From positions 1 through 64,000 of the forward strand of contig DXDG01000009.1 in assembly GCA_019115605.1 (NCBI GenBank): 64,000 nucleotides of DNA, given 5' to 3'. Under the pieces are notes generated by a model. The model was not told the origin of the DNA. It saw only the letters and a program-made list of their open reading frames with translations, and searched no databases. Source of the stretch: Candidatus Alistipes faecigallinarum (lineage in GTDB: Bacteria; Bacteroidota; Bacteroidia; Bacteroidales; Rikenellaceae). Below are positions 1-8,299 of this stretch, piece after piece. Made by a program: the position numbers and the translations under genes. Position 1 is the first letter of the stretch; every line of letters begins with the position of its first letter.

Positions 1-1124
1 AACGGGAGTTGTCGGCTGATTATAAATTTCACGGATATCCGCCCTCTGGAAGAGGACTTGCCCGATTGAGTTAGAGATAGAATGAAGACTTGGATCCAAC
101 CCGTATCGCTTCTTCGCAATGATGAGCAGAAGATAGTCACAAATGGCTATCCATATCTGCGTGTACACGGCGTTCTTGGAAGTGCCGTAGAAAGTTTTGA
201 TGTGAAGATGCTGCTTGATCCATTTGAAGAACAGTTCTATCTGCCAGCGTTCACGGTAGAGTTCCGCAATAGTCAGCGGATTGTCAATCGCAAAGTTGTT
301 GGTCAGAAATCGATATACTCTTCCAGTCTCAAAGTCTTCATACACAACAAGTCTCAATGTGTCTGGATACTTTCTGGTAGAGTAATATCCAGCAAGTCTG
401 ATAGTCTCATCCGAAAGAACGCCCGAGTCTTTGTTGACAGGTCTGGACTCAATAACCTCATAAGACATATTGTCCTTGGCGCGTGTAACAAAGCAGGGCC
501 CTTTTGCTGGGAATGCTTGTAAAGTTTCTCAAAGGCAACATATCCCCTATCCATCAGGTAGAAAGCACCTGCTCCAACAGGAATCTTGTCCATCATCCTG
601 GCATCGTTAACCTTGCCTGGCGTGAGCATGACAAATGTGGGAATCGAGCCTCGCAGATCCATCAGTGTATGTATCTTGAACGCGCCCTTACCATGATGAA
701 ACTCGGCCCATGGACACAACTTAAGACACAGTTCAATGGTACTGCTGTCAAACGCATATATCATCTCCTCAAGACCAATTCGCAGCTTTTCATCCTTGTA
801 AAGCATCGTGGCTTCCTTTACCAAAGTCATCGCAAAGTCTTGATATATACGCCAATCCTTCTTCTCGTTGGCCTCCGCAAGCGTGGATCGAGGTATTGCC
901 TTGATTCCGGAGCGATAGAGGTCGCCGCAGAGGTTAAGTGTAGTCTCTATATCTCTCAAACCAGCTCTGTCAGTGAACTGTGCAAAACTCATCACCATGA
1001 ACTGGTCACGACAATTGAATTTGATAGCATGCCGGTCACCTTTGTAGCGGTCGACACATTTCTTGAACTCGTATTCGTTAATGAGAGACATAATCTGAGC
1101 GAAGATTGTTTTTCCTTTGTTCAT
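1..1124 (-). pseudogene. IS4-family transposase, split by a -1 frame change
   Basis: The first frame starts at 1124 (MNKGKTIFAQIMSLI) and carries two acidic DDE-type residues, in YAFDSSTIEL and YLMDRGY. It leaves the conserved frame near 500 and stops at 354. The -1 frame is open without a stop from about 501 to position 1 and supplies the rest of the family, including TRAKDNMSYEV and the YRERWQIELFFKWIK region with the catalytic glutamate. Neither frame alone has a full catalytic triad. The change lies at an in-frame A AAG GGC heptamer (504-498 read on the minus strand), so either an indel or -1 frameshifting explains it. About 374 codons are visible and the C-terminus is beyond the window. 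IS4 transposases are not generally known to use frameshifting, so a decayed copy is the default reading. Confidence 0.8.
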
Positions 1125-1154
1125 GGCTTGCGGATAACCTCTTGATGGCTACCG

Positions 1155-1162
1155 CAAAGTTA
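1155..1162 (-). promoter_or_regulatory. Candidate -7 element for the IS transposase
   Basis: The minus strand reads TAACTTTG, matching the Bacteroidetes -7 consensus TAnnTTTG, about 30 bases before the transposase ATG at 1124. I found no convincing TTTG element at the right distance upstream. Confidence 0.35.
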
Positions 1163-1279
1163 CTGATGTTCTAATCGAAAAATTTTCTAATGCTTGTAAC
1201 TTATTGATGTTTAATAATTAAAACATTGTCGAAGAATTTTTCTCCGGACACTAGTGTAACCAACTTAAACCTAACCCTT

Positions 1280-2464
1280 ATGAAAAAGACAATGAAAATT
1301 TGGGCGCTTCTTCTCAGTGGTGCCATGCTGACTCCTTGTCTTGCGTCGGCAAATCCGGAAGAGAATCGGACTCCGGAAGCAGAGGCCGTAGCGGTCGAGG
1401 CTCCCGCCGTGGAAAAAGAGAAAACGCCGTGGTAAAAGTTCGTGGAGAAACTGCCGAAGATCTCGGGCTACCTCCAGTCGGGCTGGAACTATACGTCGAA
1501 CGAGACCGGCTCTTCGTCCTCGTTCCAGGCCAAGCGTCTGCGACTGCTCATGGACGGCAAGGTCGGCGAGAAGGTCGACTTCCGTCTGCAGATCGAGGCC
1601 TTCAACGGCATTGCCGGCTCGACCAACGGCAACGGCCAGAAGAATCTCCAGGTGATGGATGCATTCGCCACGTGGAAGATCGTTCCCGAGTTCAAGGTCC
1701 GCGTCGGACAGTTCTACACCCCGCTGGGCTATGAGAACTACGACATCTCGCCCGCAACGCTTGAGACCGTGGACTTCTCGAACATCGTCTACCGCATGGC
1801 CTGCCGCAACCCCTATGAGTACAATCTCGTGGACTACGGCCGCGACCTGGGTATCATGTTCATCGGCGATGCCTTCGATTCGGGCAAGGGCTTCAGCTAC
1901 CTGCACTACGATGTGGCCATCACCAACGGATCGATTCCCTGCAAGGATGACAGCAACGAGTCGAAGGATATCTACGTCAGCCTGACGGTCCGTCCGTTCA
2001 AGAACTTCAACATCAAGGGTACCTACAACTGGGGCGAATACAAGTCGGTTGATCTGGCCGGCGGCGAGGGCGTTGGCAGCGGCAAGTACAACCCGATGAA
2101 CCGTTACGTCGTGGGTGCCTGGTACAATAATCCGAAGAGCCTGATTCTGCGTGCCGAGTACGGCCACATGAGCAGCGTGGTGGGCGGTACGGACATCGTC
2201 AAGGAGAACGGTGCCTACGTGCTGGCCGGCTGGCACCTGGGCAAGTTCCTCCCGATCGTTCGCTGGGACATGTACGAGGATTGCGTGAACAAGGGCACGG
2301 CCAACAACTACAACCGCATTCTGCTGGGCTGCACCTACCAGATCTTCAAGAACATGAAGCTGCAGGTCAATTACGGCCACTTCATGTACAAGGGCGACGC
2401 GAAGAAGGCGTTGGGCTACGACACCTCGGAGCAGCTGCAGATCATGGGCATGTTCAACTTCTGA
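1280..2464 (+). pseudogene. Phosphate-selective porin O/P-like outer-membrane protein, interrupted by an in-frame TAA
   Basis: The reading frame starts at ATG 1280 with a signal peptide (MKKTMKIWALLLSGAMLTPCLASA) and an Ala/Glu/Pro-rich linker, then hits TAA at 1433-1435. The same frame continues immediately as KFVEKLPKISGYLQSGWNY and runs to 2464 with alternating beta-barrel sequence, a VRVGQFYTPLGYE segment typical of OprO/P-like porins and a terminal Phe (GMFNF). The upstream and downstream parts share one frame, so a single substitution (for example Tyr TAT/TAC to TAA) suffices. Restart at GTG 1442 would give 340 residues without a signal peptide, unable to reach the outer membrane. The remaining barrel shows no other damage, so the lesion is recent, suppressed, or a sequence error. 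The IS element lies about 150 bp upstream. Substrate unknown. Confidence 0.75.
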
Positions 2465-2515
2465 CCCCATCAACCCATTCTATAAACAACCAACACACTT
2501 AAAAACCTTACTGTT

Positions 2516-3499
2516 ATGAAAAAGCTGTTATTCGCATTGGCGCTGATCGCCTCGGTATCGACCGTGAGCGCACAGCACATCGGAACGGAGTATCGCCTGA
2601 AGAAGGTCGTTCAGGTGCCGGGTCGTCAGGGAATTGCCGCCGACGAGAACTATTACTATGTTTCCGACACGCGCGGTCTCTACAAGTTCGACAAGGAGTG
2701 GAATCTGGTGAAGAAACGTGTTCAGACTCCGGAGGATCCTCTCTTCCCGAAACCCGAGCTGGCCAACCATTTCGGTGATATCGACGTTTGGAACGGCAAG
2801 ATCTACACCGGCAACGAGAAGTTCGAGTATGGCCGCGGCTACAACATTACCATTTCGGTTTACGACGCCAATACGCTCGAGTGGATCGAGGACATTCCCT
2901 GGTGCGCCGAGTCGGGCCAGGTAGAGGTTTCGGGTCTGGCCGTTGATCGTGAGAAGAACATGATCTGGATGTCGGACTGGGTGGACAGCCGCTACGTATA
3001 CTGCTACAGCCTTGAGACGGGCAAGTACTACACCAAGATGCAGTGCCGTCCGATGCCTTACTGGTGCCAGGGTATCTTCATTGCCGACGGCAAGATGCTC
3101 TTTGCTGCCGACGACGGTGAGTCGACCTTCCATATCGCCGACAACATCTACATTGCCGACATTACGGAGGTTCCCTTCACGGGCCTCAAGGATGGCAGCG
3201 AGGTGGTTCGCGACACGCCGTTCAGCGTGGCTCTCGACAAGAAGGGCAATCCCGTAAAGCGTACGGGCAAGATTGCAGCCGGTGCCAAGGCCGGTCGTCT
3301 GGAGCTTTTCCGCGAGATGTCGGATTTCCGCCGTGCCGGTGAGATCGAGGGTCTGTGCATCGATCCCGTTACGGACGACCTGCTGGTACTGAACAACCGC
3401 GGTACGCAGATCATCCTCGGCATGTCGCAGGGTCCCTTCACCGAGGAGGGTTACACCGGTGAGATTCACGAGGTCTACATCTACGAGAAGGTCAAGTAA
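2516..3499 (+). CDS. Secreted propeller-like protein of unknown function
   Basis: This 327-residue protein has a Sec signal peptide (MKKLLFALALIASVSTVSAQ) and a mature region made of repeated short units such as GIAADENYYYVSDTRGLYKF, VSGLAVDREKNMIWMSDW and IEGLCIDPVTDDLLVLNN. These resemble the blades of SMP-30/NHL-type beta-propellers, which would place it in the periplasm or on the cell surface. It has no lipobox cysteine after the signal. It follows the interrupted porin by 51 bases on the same strand and ends at a strong terminator, so the two probably share a transcript and may work together on one substrate. I cannot name a substrate or enzyme activity. Confidence 0.75.
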   Translation: MKKLLFALALIASVSTVSAQHIGTEYRLKKVVQVPGRQGIAADENYYYVSDTRGLYKFDKEWNLVKKRVQTPEDPLFPKPELANHFGDIDVWNGKIYTGNEKFEYGRGYNITISVYDANTLEWIEDIPWCAESGQVEVSGLAVDREKNMIWMSDWVDSRYVYCYSLETGKYYTKMQCRPMPYWCQGIFIADGKMLFAADDGESTFHIADNIYIADITEVPFTGLKDGSEVVRDTPFSVALDKKGNPVKRTGKIAAGAKAGRLELFREMSDFRRAGEIEGLCIDPVTDDLLVLNNRGTQIILGMSQGPFTEEGYTGEIHEVYIYEKVK

Positions 3500-3545
3500 C
3501 GATCCGCCGAAACGAATTCCGGAGCAAAGGTTCCGGCTGAAACGG

Positions 3546-3582
3546 GAGCGCCCGGAGATCAAATTCTCCGGGCGCTCTTTTT
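3546..3582 (+). terminator. Rho-independent terminator
   Basis: A 13-bp stem (GAGCGCCCGGAGA, 3546-3558, with 3565-3577) and a 6-base loop is followed by five T. It closes the porin/propeller unit and faces the convergent lipoprotein gene. Confidence 0.9.
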
Positions 3583-3610
3583 CATGCCAGCATCCGCCGG
3601 TGCGGCATTC

Positions 3611-4351
3611 TCAATAGTCGAGAGCCACACGTACCTCCGTGTAACTCTCGCCGACACGCAGCCGCAAGGGGTAGTAGGTCGTTCCCGAGCCGTACGACGG
3701 CCATTCGAGCAGCGTAAAGACCAGTTTGCGCCCCTGCTTCTCGCACGCGAGTTCCCCGTTGCCGTCGAATTCGGCCTCGAAGTTGTCGGACGGCAGGGTT
3801 ACGGCGATCTTCTCCCCGAGGCTTTTCGACGAATAATCGAGCGTGTAGGGCGTCGAACCCCATTCGGGCAGCCAGTAGGACTTCGGTTTTTCGATCACGA
3901 ACTTCACGACGGCACCCAGATCTCCGCGTTCGGGATCCTCGATGTGGTCCACGACGTAGAACTTGAGGTAACTTGCCTGACGTGCGGGATCGGTCGGCAG
4001 GGCGACGCACTGCGACGGGAACATGCGGGCCGCAATACCGCGCACGGCCGCATAACCGAATCCCTTCGTTACGGCAACCTCGGGTGCGGGATTCTGCAAC
4101 GTGGAGACCTGCACATCGCCCAGCCCCGAACTTTGGCCCAGCGTGAAGATCTGGCAGCTTTCGGGACTGATGAAGTTCCCGGCACCGTTGATATAGATGT
4201 CCGAATCGTTGAGAATCGTCTTTCCGTTTTGTTCGTTGTACATGTTCAACATGGCGGTTCCCGCGGGATCGCCCGGGGCGTCGCTCTTCGAGCAGGAGCC
4301 GGTTGCTCCGGCCAAAACGGCCGCAAGGAGCGTCAGAAGCACTTTTTTCAT
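3611..4351 (-). CDS. Putative lipoprotein of unknown function
   Basis: A 246-residue protein starting MKKVLLTLLAAVLAGATGSCSKSD, with a signal sequence and a lipobox cysteine at about residue 19, so it should be a lipid-anchored envelope protein. The start at 4351 is chosen because an in-frame ATG 69 bases upstream would put non-signal sequence before the hydrophobic core. The body has the segment NMYNEQNGKTILNDSDIYIN, an aromatic-rich middle and a C-terminus rich in beta strand, like the DUF5036-type lipoproteins of Bacteroidales; that family link is from memory. No catalytic motif is evident. It is convergent with the propeller gene and monocistronic, downstream of the rubrerythrin terminator. 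Confidence 0.75.
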   Translation of the reverse strand: MKKVLLTLLAAVLAGATGSCSKSDAPGDPAGTAMLNMYNEQNGKTILNDSDIYINGAGNFISPESCQIFTLGQSSGLGDVQVSTLQNPAPEVAVTKGFGYAAVRGIAARMFPSQCVALPTDPARQASYLKFYVVDHIEDPERGDLGAVVKFVIEKPKSYWLPEWGSTPYTLDYSSKSLGEKIAVTLPSDNFEAEFDGNGELACEKQGRKLVFTLLEWPSYGSGTTYYPLRLRVGESYTEVRVALDY

Positions 4352-4418
4352 GGTTGTCTTGGGTTTGTTCGCAAGGTGCAAAGATACGTCGAAAAACGCT
4401 CCGATGGCCTGCTCCGAC

Positions 4419-4453
4419 AAAAAAAGAGCAGGTTTCCCGCAAGAAACCTGCTC
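4419..4453 (-). terminator. Terminator of the rubrerythrin gene
   Basis: GAGCAGGTTTC (4426-4436) pairs with GAAACCTGCTC (4443-4453). On the minus strand the stem is followed by seven T (A-run 4419-4425). It lies just past the rubrerythrin stop codon. Confidence 0.9.
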
Positions 4454-4473
4454 CCGATTCGGATATTTTCGGA

Positions 4474-5031
4474 TTATTTACCGAAATAACGCTTGTAAAG
4501 GCCTTCGAAACCCTTGCCGTGACGGGCCTCGTCCTTGGCCATCTCGTGTACGGTGTCGTGTACGGCGTCGAGGTTCTCCTCCTTGGCCATGCGGGCCAGA
4601 CGCATCTTGTCCTCGCAGGCACCGCACTCGGCGTTCATGCGCTTCTCGAGGTTGGTCTTCGTATCCCAAACCACCTCGCCGATCAGCTCGGCGAACTTCG
4701 AAGCGTGCTCGGCCTCCTCCCAGGCGTAACGCTTATAGGCCTCGGCGATCTCGGGATAGCCCTCGCGGTCAGCCTGACGGCTCATGGCCAGGTACATGCC
4801 CACCTCGGTGCACTCACCCATGAAGTGGTTCTGCAGACCCTCCCAGAGCTCCTTGCTGGCGCCCTTGCCGTCGCCGATCTTGTGAACGGTAACGAACTCC
4901 AGATCGCCTTCCTGCTCTACGACCTCGACAAACTTGTCCTTGCCTACCTTGCACATCGGGCACTGCTCGGGTGCCTCGGGACCTTCGTAAATGTACCCGC
5001 ATACGGTACAACGCCATTTCTTGGTTGCCAT
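4474..5031 (-). CDS. Reverse rubrerythrin (rubredoxin domain first, then diiron domain)
   Basis: This 185-residue protein opens with a rubredoxin-type iron site ([10 protein letters not shown], then CPMC 12 residues later) and continues into a ferritin-like four-helix domain with the expected metal-binding Glu/His motifs ([43 protein letters not shown]). The order is rubredoxin N-terminal and diiron C-terminal, which defines reverse rubrerythrins: cytoplasmic NADH-dependent peroxide and oxygen reductases of anaerobes. The start at 5031 (MATKKWRC) fits the family better than an upstream in-frame ATG at 5085, which coincides with the -7 element. It is monocistronic with its own terminator. Its N-terminal domain closely resembles the N-terminus of the NqrC protein at 46204. 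Confidence 0.95.
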   Translation of the reverse strand: MATKKWRCTVCGYIYEGPEAPEQCPMCKVGKDKFVEVVEQEGDLEFVTVHKIGDGKGASKELWEGLQNHFMGECTEVGMYLAMSRQADREGYPEIAEAYKRYAWEEAEHASKFAELIGEVVWDTKTNLEKRMNAECGACEDKMRLARMAKEENLDAVHDTVHEMAKDEARHGKGFEGLYKRYFGK

Positions 5032-5082
5032 AGTTTTTCTATTTTTTAATGTTGTGTGTAACGTGTTTTGCTTATTGCAGCA

Positions 5083-5090
5083 CAAAGATA
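5083..5090 (-). promoter_or_regulatory. -7 element of the rubrerythrin promoter
   Basis: TATCTTTG on the minus strand, a perfect match to TAnnTTTG, about 52 bases before the start codon at 5031. No clear -33 element was seen. Confidence 0.6.
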
Positions 5091-5191
5091 ACGATTCCGG
5101 ACCGGGAAACCATATAAAATCGATCGTCTTTTTTTATGGTTCGATAGGAAAAACCTATATTGCGCCCTTCGGCGGCGTTCCGCCAGCCTGT

Positions 5192-6118
5192 TCAGCTCCG
5201 GCGGTCGATCACCTCCTCGATCTGCGGGACCGACACCGAGTCCTTGACCAGCACGCGCTTGTCGCGGTCGAACAGGTAAAGCGACGGAATGGCGTTGAAA
5301 TCGTAGGTGCCCTCTTCGCGGATGACACAGCCGCGGTCGTAGGCGTTGATCCACTTTGGAGGAATCTGCTCCGCGTAGTCGCGCCACGCCGCCAGGTCCT
5401 CGTCGGGATAGAGTGTCAGTACGCACAGCCGTCCCCGCTCGATCATCTCCGAAAGCATGGGCGATGCAGCGATCTCCTCGCGAATCTCGCGGCACATCGG
5501 GCAGCCCGGGTTGTTGACGAAGAGCAGGACATATTCGGCATCCAGTCCGTATAGGGTTCCCTGGGCACCCGACGCCAGCGTGTAGCGAAAGTCGTTGGCC
5601 GGATGTCCCACGCGGTTCTGGAGTGCCATGCGCAGGTCGTACTCCGGAGCGATCCGCTCGTATTCGTCGTACCAGGGAGCCGCCAGCAGGGCCCGCAGCA
5701 CGGGAATGTAGAACTCGTCGTTGCGCAACGGCGAGTTGGGGTCGTGCAGTACGCCGTCGGCCAGCATCGCGAAGTAGTCCATCATCCGGCGCGACGAGGA
5801 GGCGCGGCGCATGAGCGAATCGATCGGCGTGCCGTCCGTCGGGCGGTCCGAGAGGAGCATGACGTATCGGGCAAAGGCCTCGAACATCCGTGCCGTGTCG
5901 ATTCGTGCGAGAAAAAGCGTGTCGGTAAAGTCGAAACGGTCCCAATAGTGGACCTTGAGGTAGTCGCGGCGGCCTTCGTCCGTGAGATAGGTCGGAGGAG
6001 TCGGCACTTGAAATGTTGCCGACCCGTTATCGGCGGTCGCGGTTTGTTGTCTGGCCGTGCGGTTTGCGCACGAGACCAAGAGTGCGGCTACCGTGAGAAG
6101 CGACAGAAGACGGTACAT
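5192..6118 (-). CDS. Thioredoxin-fold lipoprotein (DUF5106-like)
   Basis: A 308-residue protein with a lipoprotein signal (MYRLLSLLTVAALLVSC), a helical region of about 150 residues (HYWDRFDFTDTLFLAR is typical of DUF5106), then a thioredoxin-like domain containing NNPGCPMCREI, a CPMC redox motif. This architecture is common in Bacteroidales periplasmic thiol-disulfide proteins related to TlpA/ResA. It probably acts in the periplasm; the partner is unknown. The start at 6118 is chosen over an in-frame ATG at 6142 because the -7 promoter element lies at 6147-6154, leaving no room for the longer form. It appears monocistronic. Confidence 0.85.
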   Translation of the reverse strand: MYRLLSLLTVAALLVSCANRTARQQTATADNGSATFQVPTPPTYLTDEGRRDYLKVHYWDRFDFTDTLFLARIDTARMFEAFARYVMLLSDRPTDGTPIDSLMRRASSSRRMMDYFAMLADGVLHDPNSPLRNDEFYIPVLRALLAAPWYDEYERIAPEYDLRMALQNRVGHPANDFRYTLASGAQGTLYGLDAEYVLLFVNNPGCPMCREIREEIAASPMLSEMIERGRLCVLTLYPDEDLAAWRDYAEQIPPKWINAYDRGCVIREEGTYDFNAIPSLYLFDRDKRVLVKDSVSVPQIEEVIDRRS

Positions 6119-6146
6119 GGACGATATCGGATGAATGTACATGAAG

Positions 6147-6154
6147 CAAAGATA
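6147..6154 (-). promoter_or_regulatory. -7 element upstream of the thioredoxin-fold lipoprotein
   Basis: TATCTTTG on the minus strand. The expected start site near 6142 supports translation from 6118. Confidence 0.55.
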
Positions 6155-6214
6155 CGGAAATCCGTCGGATTTGCGCCGTTTTCTGGCTGAAAATCGGGGA
6201 CGGGAATAAAAATG

Positions 6215-6247
6215 AAAAATCCCTTGCTCTCAAGGCAAGGGATTTTT
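6215..6247 (-). terminator. Terminator after tRNA-Pro(CGG)
   Basis: AAAAATCCCTTGC (6215-6227) pairs perfectly with GCAAGGGATTTTT (6235-6247). The T-run on the minus strand ends the tRNA transcript; the symmetric ends could also work in the other direction. Confidence 0.9.
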
Positions 6248-6256
6248 CCGATTGTG

Positions 6257-6331
6257 TCGGGGAGACTGGATTCGAACCAGCGACCTCCAACTCCCGAAGC
6301 TGGCGCGCTAACCGGACTGCGCTACACCCCG
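6257..6331 (-). tRNA. tRNA-Pro (anticodon CGG)
   Basis: The minus strand folds as a tRNA: acceptor CGGGGTG, D-stem GCGC, anticodon stem CCAGC/GTTGG with loop TTCGGGA giving anticodon CGG, and T-loop TTCGAAT. The acceptor stem has one apparent T-T mismatch at pair 6-67, unlike its neighbour. CCA is not encoded. It reads proline CCG codons and has its own promoter and terminator. Confidence 0.93.
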
Positions 6332-6360
6332 AACAATGCCCTTATTGTTTTAAGAGCGCA

Positions 6361-6392
6361 CAAAGATAACTTTAAATTCCGAAACGGCCAAA
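6361..6392 (-). promoter_or_regulatory. Promoter of tRNA-Pro(CGG)
   Basis: Minus strand: TTTG (-33, 6389-6392), 20-bp spacer, TATCTTTG (-7, 6361-6368). A full Bacteroidetes promoter about 30 bases before the tRNA. Confidence 0.85.
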
Positions 6393-6555
6393 AAATCTCG
6401 GAAAAATATTTTGCCGCTTCCCGATTTGCCGACAGGCCGGTCCTGCCCCCGTGCCGTGTGTGCCGGCATTTTGCCTTCAGGCCCCGACTCCGAGATTCCT
6501 CTCCGTCTTCCGAAAAAGGTTCGTGCGGAGAGGTCGGCCTCTCCTCTCTTTCTGG

Positions 6556-6630
6556 TCGGGGTAACAGGATTCGAACCTGTGACCCCCTGCTCCCAAAGCA
6601 GGTGCGCTAACCGGACTGCGCTACACCCCG
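6556..6630 (-). tRNA. tRNA-Pro (anticodon TGG)
   Basis: The minus strand folds into a full cloverleaf: acceptor CGGGGTG paired with TACCCCG, D-stem GCGC, anticodon stem CCTGC/GCAGG with loop TTTGGGA giving anticodon TGG, and T-loop TTCGAAT. CCA is not encoded. The 5' half is nearly identical to the neighbouring tRNA-Pro(CGG), suggesting tandem duplication and anticodon divergence. Confidence 0.95.
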
Positions 6631-6641
6631 TTTCCGGGTTG

Positions 6642-6672
6642 CAAAGATAATCCCTTTTTTCCGAAAAGCCAA
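6642..6672 (-). promoter_or_regulatory. Promoter of tRNA-Pro(TGG)
   Basis: Minus strand: TTG (6670-6672), 20-bp spacer, TATCTTTG (6642-6649), about 12 bases before the tRNA 5' end. Confidence 0.8.
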
Positions 6673-6735
6673 TTCTTCCGGCGAAATAACCCTTCGGAAC
6701 AGGCGCGGGCGGTGGAGATTCCCACGTGCGGGCCT

Positions 6736-7374
6736 CTACCGTCTCTTCTCCGGGGCGAGCGATTCGAGCACATGCCCGAAGTCCTCACCCGGCGCGGGCA
6801 TGTAGACGGCGAATCCGAGGCGGCGGGCCGTTTCGATGTTTTTCAGCCCGTCGTCGATGAAGAGCGTCTCTTCGGGGATCATGCCGCTGGCGTCGATCAT
6901 CTGGCGGAAGATTGCCTCGGATGGCTTCAGTTCGTGCATTTGGTAGGAGAGGAAGGCTGCATCGAAATAGTACTCCATGTCGTGTCTGTCGGCGCGGAAC
7001 ATCGCCTCGATGAATTTCATCGACGCGGGGTTGTTGTTCGAGAGTACGTAGGTGTGAAGGCCTCGCCGGCGCAGCGCCTCGATCTGCCGGAGCAATTTGA
7101 CCGGTATGGGATTCAGAAATTCGCCGTAGGCCCATTCGATCTGTTCGTCGGTGATGTCGGGGCGGTTCGAGAGGCGGCGCATCTCGTCGCAGGTCTCGTG
7201 GAAGGTAATGTCGCCGTGCTCGAGGCGCCCGAGCATTTCGGCAGGGTAGCAGGGGTTGATAAGCTCGGCCACGGCATCCATGCCGAGGCTGCGGAAGGCA
7301 GCGATGCAACGCTCCAGATCGAGCGGAACCAGCACGCCGCCCAGGTCGAAAACTACGTTCTTGATGGTCTCCAT
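6736..7374 (-). CDS. HAD-superfamily phosphatase (YihX-like)
   Basis: A 212-residue soluble hydrolase with HAD motif I modified to VVFDLGGVL (nucleophile Asp, general acid position Gly as in YihX/epoxide-hydrolase-type members), motif II YVLSNNN, a motif III lysine in ELKPS and motif IV IDDGLKN. The region between motifs I and II is a helical cap, making it subfamily IA. Such enzymes dephosphorylate sugar phosphates or nucleotides in the cytoplasm; the substrate cannot be read from sequence. It has its own -7 element at 7415 and lies 85 bases past the end of the steroid-reductase-like operon on the same strand. A paralogue of similar architecture is at 53933. Confidence 0.88.
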   Translation of the reverse strand: METIKNVVFDLGGVLVPLDLERCIAAFRSLGMDAVAELINPCYPAEMLGRLEHGDITFHETCDEMRRLSNRPDITDEQIEWAYGEFLNPIPVKLLRQIEALRRRGLHTYVLSNNNPASMKFIEAMFRADRHDMEYYFDAAFLSYQMHELKPSEAIFRQMIDASGMIPEETLFIDDGLKNIETARRLGFAVYMPAPGEDFGHVLESLAPEKRR

Positions 7375-7414
7375 GGGATGGACTGTTTCTTCTTCAGGCC
7401 CGTTTCGGGCGGCA

Positions 7415-7422
7415 CAAAGATA
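7415..7422 (-). promoter_or_regulatory. -7 element upstream of the HAD gene at 7374
   Basis: TATCTTTG on the minus strand, about 41 bases before the ATG. No clear -33 element. Confidence 0.55.
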
Positions 7423-7459
7423 CGAAAAATCCCGTAGCAGGAGACGGGGCCGTAAATAT

Positions 7460-8299
7460 CTACTTCTGGAATTGCATGGTGAAGCGCCGCAGCGGGGCGA
7501 TGAGCGCCATGGGCAGCAGTTTGCACAGCGGGATCCAGAGGCGGTTCCACCAGTCGGGTACGATGGTGCGCCGGCCGCGCCACAGGCCCCGCAATCCGCG
7601 GCGGGCGCAGGCGTCGGCCGAGATGAGGGCGCCCACGCGCAGCCCGATGCGCTGCCAGCGGGGCGTCAGCCCGTAGAGGTCGGTTGCCACGCCGGCCGGG
7701 CAGACAGCCGTAACGCGGATGCCCGCCTCGCGCACCTCCTTGGCGAAAGCCACGGAGAAGGCCCTCAGGTAGGCTTTCGAGGCGCTGTAAAGCGACAGTC
7801 CCGGGAAGGGCATCCACAGCGAATAGGAGGACATGTTGAGGATATGACCGCCCCTGCCGCGGCGCACCATGTCGGCCGCGTAGAGTCGGCACATCTCGGT
7901 GTTGGTCAGGTCGTGCAGGAGGATGATCCGCTCGATCCGCTCGGCCGGTGTACGGAGCAGGTCGCAGAAGGAGAAGATGCCGGCGTTGTTGATCAGAACG
8001 TCGATCTCGATCCCCTCGCGCCGGGTAAAATCGTGCAGCTCCTCCGCGGCGCCGATGCGGGCCAGGTCGATGCTGGCCGTCCGGACTTGTGTGCCGGGTG
8101 CGGCCGTTCCGATCTCCCTGCCGACCGCTTCGAGCGGTTCCGGCCGGTTGCCGGCCAGCACGAGGTTGTATCCCAGGGCGGCCAGCCGCAGCGCGTAGCA
8201 GCGTCCGATGCCCGATCCGGCACCCGTTACGAGCGCCCAGGCCGATCCGGGCCGTACGGCGCCGCGTCTGCGGCCTGTCGTATGGTTTCGAGTGCTCAT
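7460..8299 (-). CDS. Short-chain dehydrogenase/reductase, candidate hydroxysteroid dehydrogenase
   Basis: A 279-residue classical SDR. It has the cofactor motif TGAGSGIG near residue 25, the NNAG motif, a catalytic serine in NMSSYS and the active-site YxxxK as YSASK. These enzymes oxidise or reduce alcohol/ketone groups with NAD(P). The C-terminus has hydrophobic stretches that may favour membrane association. It overlaps the flavin reductase stop codon by one base (TGATG at 8301-8297), so the pair is translationally coupled, downstream of a steroid 5-alpha-reductase family gene. That context suggests a 3-hydroxysteroid dehydrogenase acting on the ketone next to the reduced double bond. Stereochemistry (3-alpha or 3-beta) and substrate are inference. 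Confidence 0.85.
   Translation of the reverse strand: MSTRNHTTGRRRGAVRPGSAWALVTGAGSGIGRCYALRLAALGYNLVLAGNRPEPLEAVGREIGTAAPGTQVRTASIDLARIGAAEELHDFTRREGIEIDVLINNAGIFSFCDLLRTPAERIERIILLHDLTNTEMCRLYAADMVRRGRGGHILNMSSYSLWMPFPGLSLYSASKAYLRAFSVAFAKEVREAGIRVTAVCPAGVATDLYGLTPRWQRIGLRVGALISADACARRGLRGLWRGRRTIVPDWWNRLWIPLCKLLPMALIAPLRRFTMQFQK

Larger units (their letters stand above)
1..1180 (-). mobile_element. IS4-family insertion sequence (runs off the left edge)
   Basis: A DDE transposase reading frame fills positions 1-1124 on the minus strand and identifies an insertion sequence of the IS4 type common in Bacteroidales. The transposase 5' end faces the porin at 1280. The distal end of the element lies outside the window, so terminal inverted repeats and target-site duplication cannot be checked; the right boundary given here is a guess, somewhere between 1125 and about 1262. 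This DNA is visibly more AT-rich than the genes to its right, consistent with acquisition. Confidence 0.7.

Noticed and set aside
6212..6650. Short open frames across the two tRNA-Pro genes
   Set aside because: They read through tRNA cloverleaves and promoter elements and have no protein features.
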